Assembly: GCA_003550325.1 (NCBI GenBank)
Contig: QKWP01000506.1
Coordinates: forward strand, 100,058 to 164,057
Direction of reading: 5' to 3'
DNA: 64,000 nucleotides
Origin: Gigaspora rosea
Taxonomy: Eukaryota; Glomeromycota; Glomeromycetes; Diversisporales; Gigasporaceae
The notes beneath the pieces are model-generated. The model was not told the DNA's origin. It made no database searches and saw only the letters and a list, made by a program, of their open reading frames with translations. A program made the position numbers and the translations under genes. Below are positions 48,398-59,939 of the stretch, one piece after another (the stretch's first letter is position 1; each line of letters opens with the position of its first letter).

Positions 48398-49376
48398 ATA
48401 ATAGTCAGTGATGTCACTTGGTTATTTGGCCGGCCAATGGCCGCGGCCATTGGCCAAGGCCAAAAGGCCAAAAATATAAATTTCATTTTTGGCCGAAACG
48501 GCCAAATAAAACTAGTAATTTGATTGGTTAAATCTTCACTTAAGTAATTTTTCTATATAACTTACTAAACCTTTGTTTATTAAACCTTTGCTCAAATTAC
48601 TTATTAAACCTTTGTTCAAATTATACTTTTATATAACTTTTTAAACCTTCGCTTAAATTATTTTTATATAGTTTATTAAACTTTCACTTAAATTATTTTT
48701 ATATAAGTTATTAAACCTTCACTTAAATTATTTTTTATATAATTTATTAACTTTCGCTAGATTTTTTTTTATATAGCTTAACAATTATTACTTAAGTTAT
48801 CTTATATATTAATATGCTTTCAAAACGAACTTTCAAGCAAACTATTATAATTAAAAAAGAACTTGAAAAGAATCGTTAGATTTAATTATTCTTTCACGTA
48901 TAGTTAAATATCGATCCGTTCTATAAGTTTTATTAATTCCAATAGTTCGTCAATTTCTTTATCGCAACTTTAGTAATAGCACATGAAAATAGATAACTAT
49001 AGTGTTAATTAACTTTTTTTGGGAAGGTAATATACAATAAATACAATTCAAGAATATTGGTTCTTATAGTTAATAGTGTGGCTTTAAACAAAACCAGTAC
49101 GTATATGTAATATATATTAACATTAGTATGCATATAATACAGTATTTTTATATACATTTCTTTTTTATTACTATACAGAGAAATTTGGCCACTTGGCTGT
49201 TTGGCCATTTGGCCATTGGCCAACAGCCATATCAGCCAAATAATTTTTATTGGACTGGCCAATTGACATTCAACTTTGGCCGCAAAATTTTGGCCATTTT
49301 GGCCAAATAATTATATATTGGCCGATGGCCAATTAAATTTTCTTTGGCCGATTAAATTGCCATCACTGATAATAGT
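48398..49376. mobile_element. hAT-like element with GGCCAAA words
   Basis: Element 48406-49368 (963 bp) has TIRs CAGTGATGNCANTT and a perfect 8-bp duplication ATAATAGT (48398-48405 and 49369-49376). Both ends (48420-48515 and 49185-49365) are dense with GGCCAAA, TTTGGCC and CATTGGCC, some as GGCCNNGGCC palindromes. The middle has tandem ACTTAAATTATTTTTATAT-like units (48540-48790). No transposase. Confidence 0.9.
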
Positions 49377-49498
49377 ATAGGTAATTTAAATTCAAAATAA
49401 AGTTCTCAAACATGATCCTATGCAGTGCTAAATGGTAATAATAATGTCACTTTTCTTATCCTATTTATTAGTAAAAATGTTAGGTATAAACTGAAGAC

Positions 49499-49592
49499 TT
49501 AATGTGAAATAACGTGCAGAGGCGTAATTTCGAATTTTGACCTGAATTAAGCAAATAACGCTCCTGTGCGTTATTTCGCGACTATACGGCAT
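49499..49592. repeat. Palindromic AATAACGC-family repeat
   Basis: Contains GTGAAATAACGTGCAG at the left and CGCTCCTGTGCGTTATTTCG at the right with a GCGACTATACGG terminus. Related to 42.3 kb and 57.4 kb. Confidence 0.6.
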
Positions 49593-49690
49593 TAATTAAT
49601 TTAATGATACTTTCTTATTGTTTTATGATAGATTAACACGTTATTCACCAATTCTTATATTTGTATCAGGTATTTCACAGATTAGTATAG

Positions 49691-49848
49691 TATAGGTGAG
49701 CAGATCCATATAGTATAGTCCAAATTTTTAAATCTATACTATACTGATCAGGTGTAATATATATTAGCGTTAGAGTTAGGAATTATAGCTAATCGGTATA
49801 GTATGGATTTTAAATTTGACCTATACAATATGGATCCGCTCACCTATA
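49691..49848. mobile_element. MITE with TATAGGTGAGC ends
   Basis: The left arm TATAGGTGAGCAGATCCATA and the inverse right arm (TATAGGTGAGCGGATCCATA) differ at one site. The core has (AG)TATAGTATAG words. No ORF. Confidence 0.75.
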
Positions 49849-50385
49849 CCATACTGATCTGCTATAATTTCATTTGTATCTCATTCAGATCATTTATACT
49901 TGCCGATTTTATGGTTAATGCTATATTTTCATTTAGGTCACTCATACCTACTACTCTTTGATAATTTAATTTTGTCATTCTAACTCTAAGATTCATATTT
50001 TATCTGGATTACTCATACCTGCTTATTTGAAATTTATAATGGTAAGTATTCACAAACATGAATTGATTTCTCTTAATAAAATTTTTACTAAATTAATGCA
50101 ACTAAAATAAAAATTAATGGAATAAAATTCACAATTCTAAAATATATACCTATCAGCAACTTGGTAGAAAGGTGAAAACAAAGCATGAATCTTCATCAAA
50201 TTGGTAGGTATGATTAATCAAAAGAATATAGAATTGAAGTTATAGAGGATGATATAAGGCATTAATTCATTGTAAATTTAGCAGGTATCAATGAAATATT
50301 CCAAAACGTGAAATGAAATGAAATAAATATATATTATCAAAATTTGGCAAGTATATTACCTCAGTATAATATTTTGGTTGTTAAT

Positions 50386-50531
50386 GTAATAAGTAGAGAT
50401 CCAATCCGTAATCCTATTAATCCGGATTAATCCTATTATTTATATTTGATATATATATCCGGATTTAGTATTTTAAATAGGATTTATCCAGTTTTAAATA
50501 GGATGGATCCGGCCAAATCACTAGTAATAAC
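50386..50531. mobile_element. Small hAT-like element with ATCCGGAT words
   Basis: Element about 50394-50523 starts TAGAGATCCAATCCG and ends as the inverse of TAGTGATTTGGCCGG. Flanks GTAATAAG and GTAATAAC match at 7 of 8. It contains ATCCGGAT and AGGAT repeats. A similar ATCCGGATT-rich segment ending GAAACACTAGTAATAAGG lies at 51703-51840. Confidence 0.55.
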
Positions 50532-51453
50532 TTACAGGTAGGAACGTCCCGAATAAGAAAATGATGATCCCGATCATGCATATTTGTTCAGCCAATTAAA
50601 ATCAAAAATTTTTATCATGTAAAGAACATCACATGCAGATTAACCAATCAAATCGTAAATCTTTATAAAACGAAAGAAACGAATTTTAATTAAAATTTAT
50701 GGCTAAAGTTCAAAATAAATGCCGTTAAATGTTACTGTTAGATAAGCAAGCATGTATTTAATAACTTAAATTGAGATTATTAAATTTTTCTATAGTATTT
50801 ATTTACAAAACCTTAATAATAATAATAATAATAATCTATATATATTTAATTCTATGTCTAATTCTATATTTAATTCGACATCTAATTCTATGTCTAATTC
50901 TACGTCTATTCAAACTTCTAATATATTACACTTACTATCTTTATACAACTATTGCACTAATAAATTCTTTGCAATTTTAACACACATCATATATAAACTT
51001 CTTATCGTATTTTAACACCTATAATGATAATAAAGTGCATAGTTAATTAATATTATTCGTATACTTTTAATTTCCTAAAGGATTTCTATGCAACACGTAT
51101 AATAAAAAAAATATACGAACTAATTACTTCCTCCTACACTAACGCTATTAATCATTTTAAACTTTTTTTTACCTTTTTTTTTTGTTCAACACAAAAGATT
51201 TCGTCAACGTAGTGATTGCAATTTACTTATAACTTCGGTAGGTAAATTGTAATATGAAGGTCGAATGATTCAAAATGATTCAACTGAAAGTATTATAGTA
51301 CGGCATGAAAAATTCAAGTTTCTTAGTATACTTGACTGGGTTCATAGAAGAGATAATCTTCCGAAAAAAGTATATAAAAAAAAATCATTAATAAATTGTG
51401 TAACGATCTACAAACTCGGGGCACTCGGGACGTTCCTACCTCGAGTAATAACT
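50523..51453. mobile_element. Element with AGGTAGGAACGTCCCGA ends and 10-bp duplication
   Basis: Inverted AGGTAGGAACGTCCCGA lies near 50536 and 51442. AGTAATAACT is repeated directly at 50523-50532 and 51444-51453. A 9-10 bp duplication points to a MULE-like non-autonomous element. The interior (911 bp) has (AAT)n and TCTAATTCTATG tandem words and no long ORF. It abuts the preceding hAT-like element, whose flank it used as target. Confidence 0.7.
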
Positions 51454-51702
51454 AAAAAAAAATTAACATTAATTTGTTATAGAACTTCCTACACTAAAAT
51501 TCGATCTTAATCTTTTGATACACAAAAATTAATTATATTTCGCATAGCTCACTGCATTTGTCTGACACGTTTTTTGTTAATTTATTAAATTCGAAATTGA
51601 CATTTCATTTTGTTAGATACAGTATTTGAAATAAACTATTCAAATTTGGTTTCATAGCATTTGTAGCCAAATTCGTAAATGTAATGAGTAAAGTGATAGC
51701 AC

Positions 51703-51840
51703 TTTGTGCTCATATAGAATCCGGATTCAATAATTGAATTCGGATTTATCCAGATTCGGATTATCATCCGGATACACAAAGTAGGATCCGAATTTAATCT
51801 GGATGGCCCTTAAAGAATAGGATCGAAACACTAGTAATAA
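51703..51840. repeat. ATCCGGATT-rich remnant
   Basis: Several (A/G)ATCCGGATT words and the terminal GAAACACTAGTAATAAGG resemble the 50394-50523 element end. The left end is not clear, so it is only called a remnant. Confidence 0.45.
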
Positions 51841-51956
51841 GGCATTTATTTGTAAAAATCAGTAGATATGAATGATCTCTTAGTAACAATTTTACATTTA
51901 CTAGAATGCTTTATTCAAAACATATTGTTATTTGTTATAAACATATTCGTTATGGT

Positions 51957-52107
51957 ATATATGAGTGTTGCCAAGAGAAAACCTGTCATCGGGTTTCAAT
52001 TATATTTTTACCAGACACAATCTATTTAATTTATTAGAGAGTATGTCTGGTGCAAAATATAATTGAAAGTCCGATGACAGGTTTTCCCTTGTCAACACTC
52101 ATATAAT
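51957..52107. mobile_element. MITE with TA target sites, ATGAGTGTTG ends
   Basis: Inverted arms of about 55 bp with few mismatches: TATGAGTGTTGCCAAGAG at the left, and the inverse of TATGAGTGTTGACAAGGG at the right, continuing through AAAACCTGTCATCGG. TA on both sides fits Tc1/mariner-type MITEs. No ORF. Confidence 0.8.
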
Positions 52108-52420
52108 TCAGAGCGCATTTATTTATTCATTGTAAATATTTAGCAGATATTAATAATTCAAATAAAATATTTTGGATGAATTTGGAGTTAAAGAACTTGA
52201 TAGAATATTACATTCATGCAGATAAGTATAGTTTGCATATTTTTGCTTAGTTATTGTTATTAAAAAAATATCGAAGGAATATTATTGCTAAACTGAAATA
52301 AAGCATTTAACTCATCTAAATTTGCAGGTTGAGATTGGATTCATTGAAAAAATTTTTTCAACTAGGTATTATTAGATTACCTCAGGTTATCCAGGTAAAT
52401 TATTGTTTCAGGTATCCTTA

Positions 52421-54643
52421 GATCTAGCTAGGGTCCGTATTGGGCCGGGTCAGGTCGGGTATCTCCAAGCCCAAACCCAAATCTGAAAATATTTTACAAG
52501 CCCAAAGTTCAAGTTCGGCCCAATAAAAAGTTACAGGTTCGGGTCGGGCCATGGGCCTGATTATTTTTTAAGCCCGGCCCAAAACCCGCCCAAATTTTTT
52601 ACGGGTTTGAAAATTTGAGCCCAAAACCTGATTAACCCGATTTTGCATCAGAACAAAAAAAAAATTTTTGAAATTTGCTAATCATCGCGACGATTTGCAT
52701 ATCGACCAATAAAATTATAATATATAACAACTATAAATCGTTATAAATATCAATAATCAATAAATATTCGATTAACAGATATAAACCAGTACGAATCTGT
52801 TAATCGTATTTATTTACAGTAACCCAAATAGTTATCAATCGCTATGTAGCGACGTAATTGATTTTACATTTTTTTTTATATTATATGTAGTATATGATCT
52901 GCATTAGATAATCTACCAAGTTTTAGTGGAAAATAAATTACGGTATTTGGTCAAGCGAGTTCATTTTGCAATATGAATCTTTGGCTAAAAATTACTTCAA
53001 TTAATAGTAGTACTTGTGCCGATCTCTATAAATAGCAAATCACATTGAGAGATACTTGAGAGCACTTTAATCAACTTTTTTAATATTTCACGCTTTGTAG
53101 CAACCTTTTTTAAGGTCTATTAGTTCTCTAAATTTTAAGTAAGATCATCAATCTTTGTATGACGGTTAAAAAATTTTGTAGTAAACTATTGAAGCCGGGT
53201 TTGAAATTTGGACTCAGAACTAGTACAAAATAAGTACTAGTTGTTCTTTTCGTTTTCTTGTACCTTGTACTTTTTTTTACTAATAGTTTTTTTTTTCTAC
53301 AGTTAGCGCTTCACCAGTATTGGAGATTTGGACCCAGAACTGGTACAAGATAAGTACCAGTTGCTATTTTTCATTGACTTGTTCTCACTTTGTGCTTTTT
53401 TTTTTCGGGTTAGTGCTTCGCCAGAGATACTTCGCTATGGAAGATATATTGGAGCGGGAATGGTAATATGGACTGGTACTAAGATAAGTACCAGGTTCAT
53501 TTTTTCGTTTGACCATTCTTGTTTTTATTTCTTTACTAATGTTTCTTTTTTTTCAGATTGGTGCCTCGCTAGGGAAAATATATTGGAGCTGGGACTGATG
53601 ATTTGGACCTGGGACTGGTACTAAGATAAGTACCAGGTTCGTTTTTTTTAGTTTCTTGTTCTTTGTTTTCGGTTCTTTTACTAGTATTTCTTTTTTTCTA
53701 GGTTAGTGCTTCGCCGGGAAGATATATTGGAACTGGAATTGGTGATTTGGACCAGAACTGGCACCAATATAAGTACCAGTTTCTATTTTTTTTCTCTGTC
53801 TCGTTATTATTATATATTTTTACTAATTCTTTCTTTTCTTATAGGTTTGCGCTTTGTCAGGAGGGTAAAATGGAGCTGTGAATGGGGATCCGGTCCCAAA
53901 AGGAAATTACACTGGTATATCAAATAAGTGCCAGTTTTTCCAGTTTCTCTTTGTTTGTTGGTTTCATTTTTTTCATTAATGCTTTTCTTTCTTTTACAGC
54001 TTGTTGCTGGGGAGCGCGAAATGGAGTCAAGAAACACTTGAACGAGACCCGGGGCTGGTGTAAAAATAAACGCTAGTTTTTGGTTTCCCTGTTATTTTTT
54101 ATTCTGTAATTTTATTTTTTTTTGTATGTGTTTACCGAAACGTGGGACTTTAAATAGGTTGACGAAAGGATGAAAAGGACCCAAAGGATTACACTATTGT
54201 TCTGTAGCAATTATGTTGTAAGAGAGGCACGAGATGTATGAAATATGTAATAATTTAAAAAGTTTTAAATAAAATAAAGATTTAATATAAGTATTATTTT
54301 TAATCTTGGGAGTATCGATTATTACATATTAGCTAATATATATCGATTATATCATATCTGCTATATATCGATGACTAACCATCGATTACAATCATGATTA
54401 TCATCAATATATATCCCCTTTGTTAGTAATCGATATATATTGGTCTACAATGATATGAATATTATTGGGCTGTACCGGGCCTATTTACTAAACCTGACCC
54501 GGGTCCAATATTTAATAAACCCGATCTGAACCCGGCCCACTTTACAAACAATCTTTAAAATTTAGGCCCGACCCGTGCACAAACCCGGCCCGATCCTAAA
54601 ACCCACAGGTTTAGCCCAGCCCAATACGGACCCTAGACCTAGT
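52421..54643. mobile_element. hAT-like element with GCCCGG words and internal satellite
   Basis: Element 52429-54635 (2.2 kb) has TIRs TAGGGTCCGTATTGGGC. Flanks GATCTAGC and GACCTAGT match at 6 of 8. About 180 bp inside each end is saturated with GGCCC, GCCCAA, CCCGGCCC and similar words. The middle carries a tandem array (53200-54080). No transposase frame. Confidence 0.8.
53200..54080 (+). repeat. Tandem array, 120-155 bp unit, about seven copies
   Basis: The landmark ATAAGTACCAG recurs at about 53230, 53350, 53484, 53626, 53769 and 53924 with a last diverged copy near 54064; spacing is 120-155 bp. Each unit has GTGCTTCGCCAG-like, TTGGAGCTGGAATGG-like and T-rich parts. Short frames here are by-products of the array. 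Confidence 0.85.
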
Positions 54644-55029
54644 AGATAAAACATATATTTATTTTTTTTTTACTTTTTCATGCTAGTTTTTCGGTGCCGC
54701 CTTTATTTTAATTTTAAATTTTCTTTTTAAAGTAAAAGCCGTGTATATCTTCTGTAGCAAGTATTCTATTTTGCCTTCCATTTTTTCGGTTTGTTTGCGT
54801 ATTTTGTTCATTATTTTTTGCTTTAACTTTTTTTTCAGACGATAATTTGCAAGAAAACAAAATAAGACTAAAATATTCTTGAACGCGGTCAAGGTTGTTG
54901 TATAACTCGATTTTTTTTTCTTTTTTATCCTTTTTTTTGAACGCATTTTCTAATTCGTGTTTATTTATTATCAAAAGTCAACAGAGATAGGAGACATCAG
55001 TGAAATCTACAACGTTGGATATCGTTATA
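54644..55029. other. AT-rich spacer
   Basis: T-rich on the plus strand; short frames here look like low-complexity by-products. No feature supported. Confidence 0.4.
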
Positions 55030-56060
55030 TAAATGGAATTGATGTTGAAAAAGATAAACATGAGACATTTATTATCATAAATTGGCAAAGGTGAGGCATA
55101 AAGCAATTGGTTATTATGAAAAATCAGCAAGGAGGCATAAGATATTCGTTTATCATCAGCAATCGGCAGAGATAAAATATAAAGTATTCATTTCTTATTA
55201 GAAATAAGGCATAGAGCGTACATTTATTATCAGAAATCGACAATGAAGAGTTATAAGGCATTCATATATATCAGAAATCAACGGAAAGTCACAAGACATT
55301 CGTTTATTATCAACAACTGTCAGAGAGGCATAAGGTATTCGTTTAAGCAATCGGCAGAGATGAAACATAAGGCATTAATTTATTATCAAAAAAAATTGGC
55401 AGAAATGAGACATAGGGCATATGTTATTATCATAAATCGGCAAAGGTGAGCAATCATTTACTTTATTATCAGAAATCAGCAAGGAGGCATAAGATATTCT
55501 TATTCGTCTATTGTCAGAAACCAGCAGAGATAAAATATAAGGCAATCGCGTATTATCAGAAATCAGCAGAAATGAAGCATTAGGCATTCATATATTATCA
55601 GAAACCGGCAAAGAGGCATGAGACATTCGTTATTATCAGCAATCGGCAGATACGGTACGTAAGGTATTCATTTATTAGAAATCGACAGAATGAGGCATAG
55701 GGCGTACATTTATTATAAAATCAGTAAAGACGAAGTATGAGGCATTAATATATTACCAGAAATTGGCAGAAATGAAACATATGGCACGCTTTTTTATCAG
55801 GAATCAAAGCATCCGTTTATTACCAGAAACCGGCAAAGAGACAATCGGCACGATGAAGCATAAGGCATTTATTTATTAGAAATCGACAAAAATAAGGCAT
55901 ACAGCGGAGACAATAAGGAATTCGTGTATTATCAGAAACCGGCAAAGAGGCATAGGACATTCATTTGTTATTAGCAATCATCAAAGAAGGCACTCAGTTA
56001 TTATCAAAAGCCTGAAGAGAGGCGTAAGGCATTCGTTTATTATCAGAAAATAGTGAATTT
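55030..56060. repeat. Minisatellite, about 40-45 bp unit, diverged
   Basis: Units built on GGCATAAGGCATTCGTTTA followed by TTATCAGAAATCGGCAGAGA recur throughout with varying length and many small changes. Confidence 0.85.
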
Positions 56061-57368
56061 TGTAGATCGAAAAAAAAAATTCGATTCTTAGGCAATTTCT
56101 GACTTTTTTTTTGTAAGTAGTCATATTTATTGCTTTAATGTTGAGGTTTTTTCCCCTTAATTACTGCTCTTTTAGTTACCATTTATCAGGAATCAAAGCA
56201 TCCGTTTATTACCAGAAACCGGCAAAGAGACAATCGGCATGATGAAGCATAAGGCATTTATTTATCAGAAATCAACAAAAATGAGGCATACAGCGGAGAC
56301 AATAAGGCATTTGTGTATTATCAGAAACCGGCAAAGAGGCATAGGACATTCGTTTGTTATTAGCAATCATCAAAGAAGGCACTTAGTTATTATCAAAAGT
56401 CTGAAGAGAGGCGTAAGGCATTCGTTTATTATCAGAAAATAGCAGGATTTTGTGAATTTTGTAGATTGAAAAAAAAATTCGATTCTTAGGCAATTTCTGA
56501 CTTTTTTTTTTGTAAGTAGTATATTTATCGCTTTAATGTTGAGGGTTTTCCCCTTAATTACTGCTCTTTTAGTTACCATTTATCAGGAATCAAAGCATCC
56601 GTTTATTACCAGAAACCGGCAAAGAGACAATCGGCATGATGAAGCATAAGGCATTTATTTATCAGAAATCGACAAAAATGAGGCATACAGCGGAGACAAT
56701 AAGGCATTTGTGTATTATCAGAAACCGGCAAAGAGGCATAGGACATTCGTTTGTTATTAGCAATCATCAAAGAAGGCACTTAGTTATTATCAAAAGTCTG
56801 AAGAGAGGCGTAAGGCATTCGTTTATTATCAGAAAATAGCAGGATTTTGTGAATTTTGTAGATTGAAAAAAAAATTCGATTCTTAGGCAATTTCTGACTT
56901 TTTTTTTTGTAAGTAGTATATTTATCGCTTTAATGTTGAGGGTTTTCCCCTTAATTACTGCTCTTTTAGTTACCATTTATCAGGAATCAAAGCATCCGTT
57001 TATTACCAGAAACCGGCAAAGAGACAATCGGCATGATGAAGCATAAGGCATTTATTTATCAGAAATCGACAAAAATGAGGTATATAGCGGAGATATAAGG
57101 CATTCATATTTATCAGAAACTGGCAAAGAAGCATAGGACATTCGTTGTTATTAGCAATCATCAAAGAAGGCACTCAGTTATTATCAAAAGCCTGAAGAGA
57201 GCCGTAAGGCATTTGTTTATTATCAGAAAATAGCAGGATTTTGTGAATTTTGTAGATCAAAAAAAACCCATTCGATTCTTAGCCAATTTCTGACTTTTTT
57301 TTTTGTAAGTAGTCATATTTATTGCTTTAATATTGAGGTTTTTTCCCCTTAATTACTGCTCTTTTAGT
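55795..57368 (+). repeat. Higher-order tandem repeat, 389-397 bp unit, four copies
   Basis: TATCAGGAATCAAAGCATCC starts units at 55795, 56184, 56581 and 56978 (spacing about 389, 397, 397). The units at 56184 and 56581 are almost identical, so amplification is recent. Each unit holds several minisatellite units plus a unique tail with AATTCGATTCTTAGGCAA, a T-run and TTACTGCTCTTTTAGTTACC. Short frames repeat identically every 397 bp because of this. Confidence 0.95.
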
Positions 57369-57622
57369 TACCGTATTGGCGTGTAATAACGCACATGTGC
57401 ATTAATTCGAAACATGCCTTTGTTTGAAAATTGCATTTTTGACTCGAAATAACGCACATGCGCATCCCGAAATAACGAGCCTCCTTATATAAATAGATCA
57501 TAAACTGAATTGACTGACCCCAAATTTTTTAAAATGATTTGAAATATCGCGCATGTGCGTCCTGAAATAACGCGCAGGGTCTCAAAATAACGTACAGTGC
57601 GTTATTACGCGCCAATATGGTA
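57369..57622. mobile_element. MITE with CCGTATTGGCG ends and TA target sites
   Basis: Element 57371-57620 (250 bp) has TIRs CCRTATTGGCGYGTAATAAC flanked by TA. The interior repeats AATAACGCAC and GCGCATGTGCG words. It lies exactly at the end of the 397-bp array. Confidence 0.85.
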
Positions 57623-57744
57623 CTAGCGTTAAGATTGTTTTGCCTTCAAATAAATAATTTGACCCAGAATTATGAAACAATTTTTAGGTCTTTAATTATA
57701 TCTGTAAAATTGATTTTTACTATTGTATTTTTTATATTTTTTTA

Positions 57745-59345
57745 TTAATAATAAAAACCCCATTTTTTAAAAAAAATTTAACTTTCACATGATCAAATTT
57801 GATTGGCTGATCATGGGGTTGCCATGGCAATGGGTCGCTATAAAATAACGCCTTTTTATTAATAAAATTATATAAAATATTATAATTTCCCTAAATTTTA
57901 CTAATTGATTCTAACATTGTGCTCTAAGAAAACTTGTTCAGCACATAAAATACAACATTCCAGCATATTTAATTTTATATTTTTTAAAAATTTAAGAGAA
58001 GATGCTTAATTTTGGATTTTTGATCAAAAAATTCAAAATTAAGCATCTTCTCTTGAATTTTCAAGAAATATAAAAGTAAATTTGCTGGAATAATGTAGTT
58101 TTATGTGCTGAACAAGTTTTTTTAGGGCACAATGTTAGAATCAATTAGTAAAATTTGGAGAATCATGGAATTTTTTGGTATTTTTATTAATAAAATTATA
58201 TAAAATATTATAATTCTCCAAATTTTACTAATTGATTCTAACATTGTGCCCTAAGAAAACTTGTTCAGCACATAAAAATACATTATTCCGGCATATTTAC
58301 TTTTATATTTCTTGAAAATTTAAGAGAAGATGCTTAATTTTGGATTTTTTGATCAAAAAATCCAAAATTAAGCATCTTCTCTTGAATTTTCAAGAAATAT
58401 AAAATTAAATATGCCAGAATAATGTATTTTTATGTGCTGAACAAGCTTTCTTAGGGCACAATGTTAGAATCAATTAGTAAAATTTGGAGAATTATAATAT
58501 TTTATATAATTTTATTAATAAAAATACTAAAAAATTCTATGATTCTCCAAATTTTACTAATTGATTCTAACATTTGCCCTAAGAAAACTTGTCAGCACAT
58601 AAAAATACATTATTCTGGCATATTTACTTTTATATTTCTTGAAAATTTAAAAGAAGATGCTTAATTTTTTGATCAAAAAATCCAAAATTAAGCATCTTCT
58701 TTTAAATTTTCAAGAAATATAAAAGTAAATATGCCAGAATAATGTATTTTTATGTGCCGAACAAGTTTTCTTAGGGCACAATATTAGAATCAATTAGTAA
58801 AATTTGGAGAATTATAATATTTTATATAATTTTATAAATAAAAATACTAAAAAATTCTATGATTCTCCAAATTTTACTAATTGATTCTAATATTGTGCTC
58901 TAAGAAAACTTGTTCAGCACATAAAAATATACCATATTATTCTGGCATATTTACTTTTATATTTCTTGAAAATTTAAGAGAAAATGCTTAATTTTGGATT
59001 TTTTGATCAAAAAAATTTAAAATTAAGCTTTTAAAAATCATAGTAGTACAAAAAAAATGATATAGCTTTATTTTTGGGTATGATTCTTGCAAAATGCAGG
59101 TAATTCGCTAAAAATAAAATATTACATGCATAAAATTGCTGTAATTTGCCAAAATGCTTTATACAGTATAATCTTTTTTAAAATTAACCTCAATTTGCTA
59201 AAACTTAAATTTGGGCCTCAGACCAAATTTTCTGCAATTTGCTAAAAAAAATATGACATATATCAGAGATGTCTGGGGACCTATTTTTCATGTAATTTTT
59301 GGCCAAAAAAGGTAGCTTAATTTCGGACACATATGGTAGTAAAAT
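57745..59345. repeat. Array of about 325-bp palindromic units (M3 family)
   Basis: Each unit is itself an inverted repeat centred on TTTTGATCAAAAAA, with arms through AAGCATCTTCTCT, GTTCAGCACATAAAA and AATTTTACTAATTGATTC. Centres lie near 58025, 58355, 58676 and 59007. The right end (59240-59340) carries GAGATGTCTGGGGACC and the inverse of CCATATGTGTCCGAAATT. The left end carries GGTTGCCATGGCAATGGG. So an M3-type element has multiplied its core in place. Confidence 0.85.
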
Positions 59346-59639
59346 TTTACAAGGGGGTTTTTTTTTTAAAAAAAGATGGTTTCATAAATAAAATTTTGAG
59401 TTAGAAGGTATTTTTTAACTAAAAAATACCAAAACCACAAAAATTTTATGTTACACCTGATTTTTACATTACACTGCATTTAAAAAATTTGATTGGTGAA
59501 AATTATTGTGGTGTTGTACACCAGTGGTACGTTTTAGTAATCTTGTTATTAAATATACATTTTTAATTAATACTAGGAAAACATGAAATATTAAAGTCTG
59601 GAGTATAATAGTCATTTAGATAATTTTTTATGGGATCAC

Positions 59640-59780
59640 CCGACATATCGGGCTAATCTGTGTTGATCTGTTTATATGTTTTGAAATGCTAATTGGCTTA
59701 ATATCACGTGAGCGGAACCCAACATACACAAATTTTGGTCTATTGCTCCCTTAGTAAGTCCTCGGCTATGCTCTGGACAA
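59640..59780. repeat. Partial M1-like MITE and CTCCGG-like tail
   Basis: CGGGCTAATCTGTGTTGATC, then AATTGGCTTAATATCACGTG and AGCGGAACCC, parallels the right part of the 10029-10310 element. It is followed by CTCGGCTATGCTCTGGACA, resembling the CTACGCTCCGG tail of repeat R2. Confidence 0.45.
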
Positions 59781-59939
59781 TTACATACTTTATATATATT
59801 ATATTATTATATATATTGTTTTACATTATTACAAATATTTTAACCTACTTTCATACTTCACTACATCTAATTCTATTACAATATACAAAAAATTAGTCCT
59901 ATACACTTATTTTTACTTATTTCATAGTTAGCTATTATC

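Noticed and set aside
56239-56839. Identical 67-codon frames repeated 397 bp apart, suggesting a duplicated gene
   Set aside because: They lie wholly within the higher-order satellite and repeat only because the DNA does.
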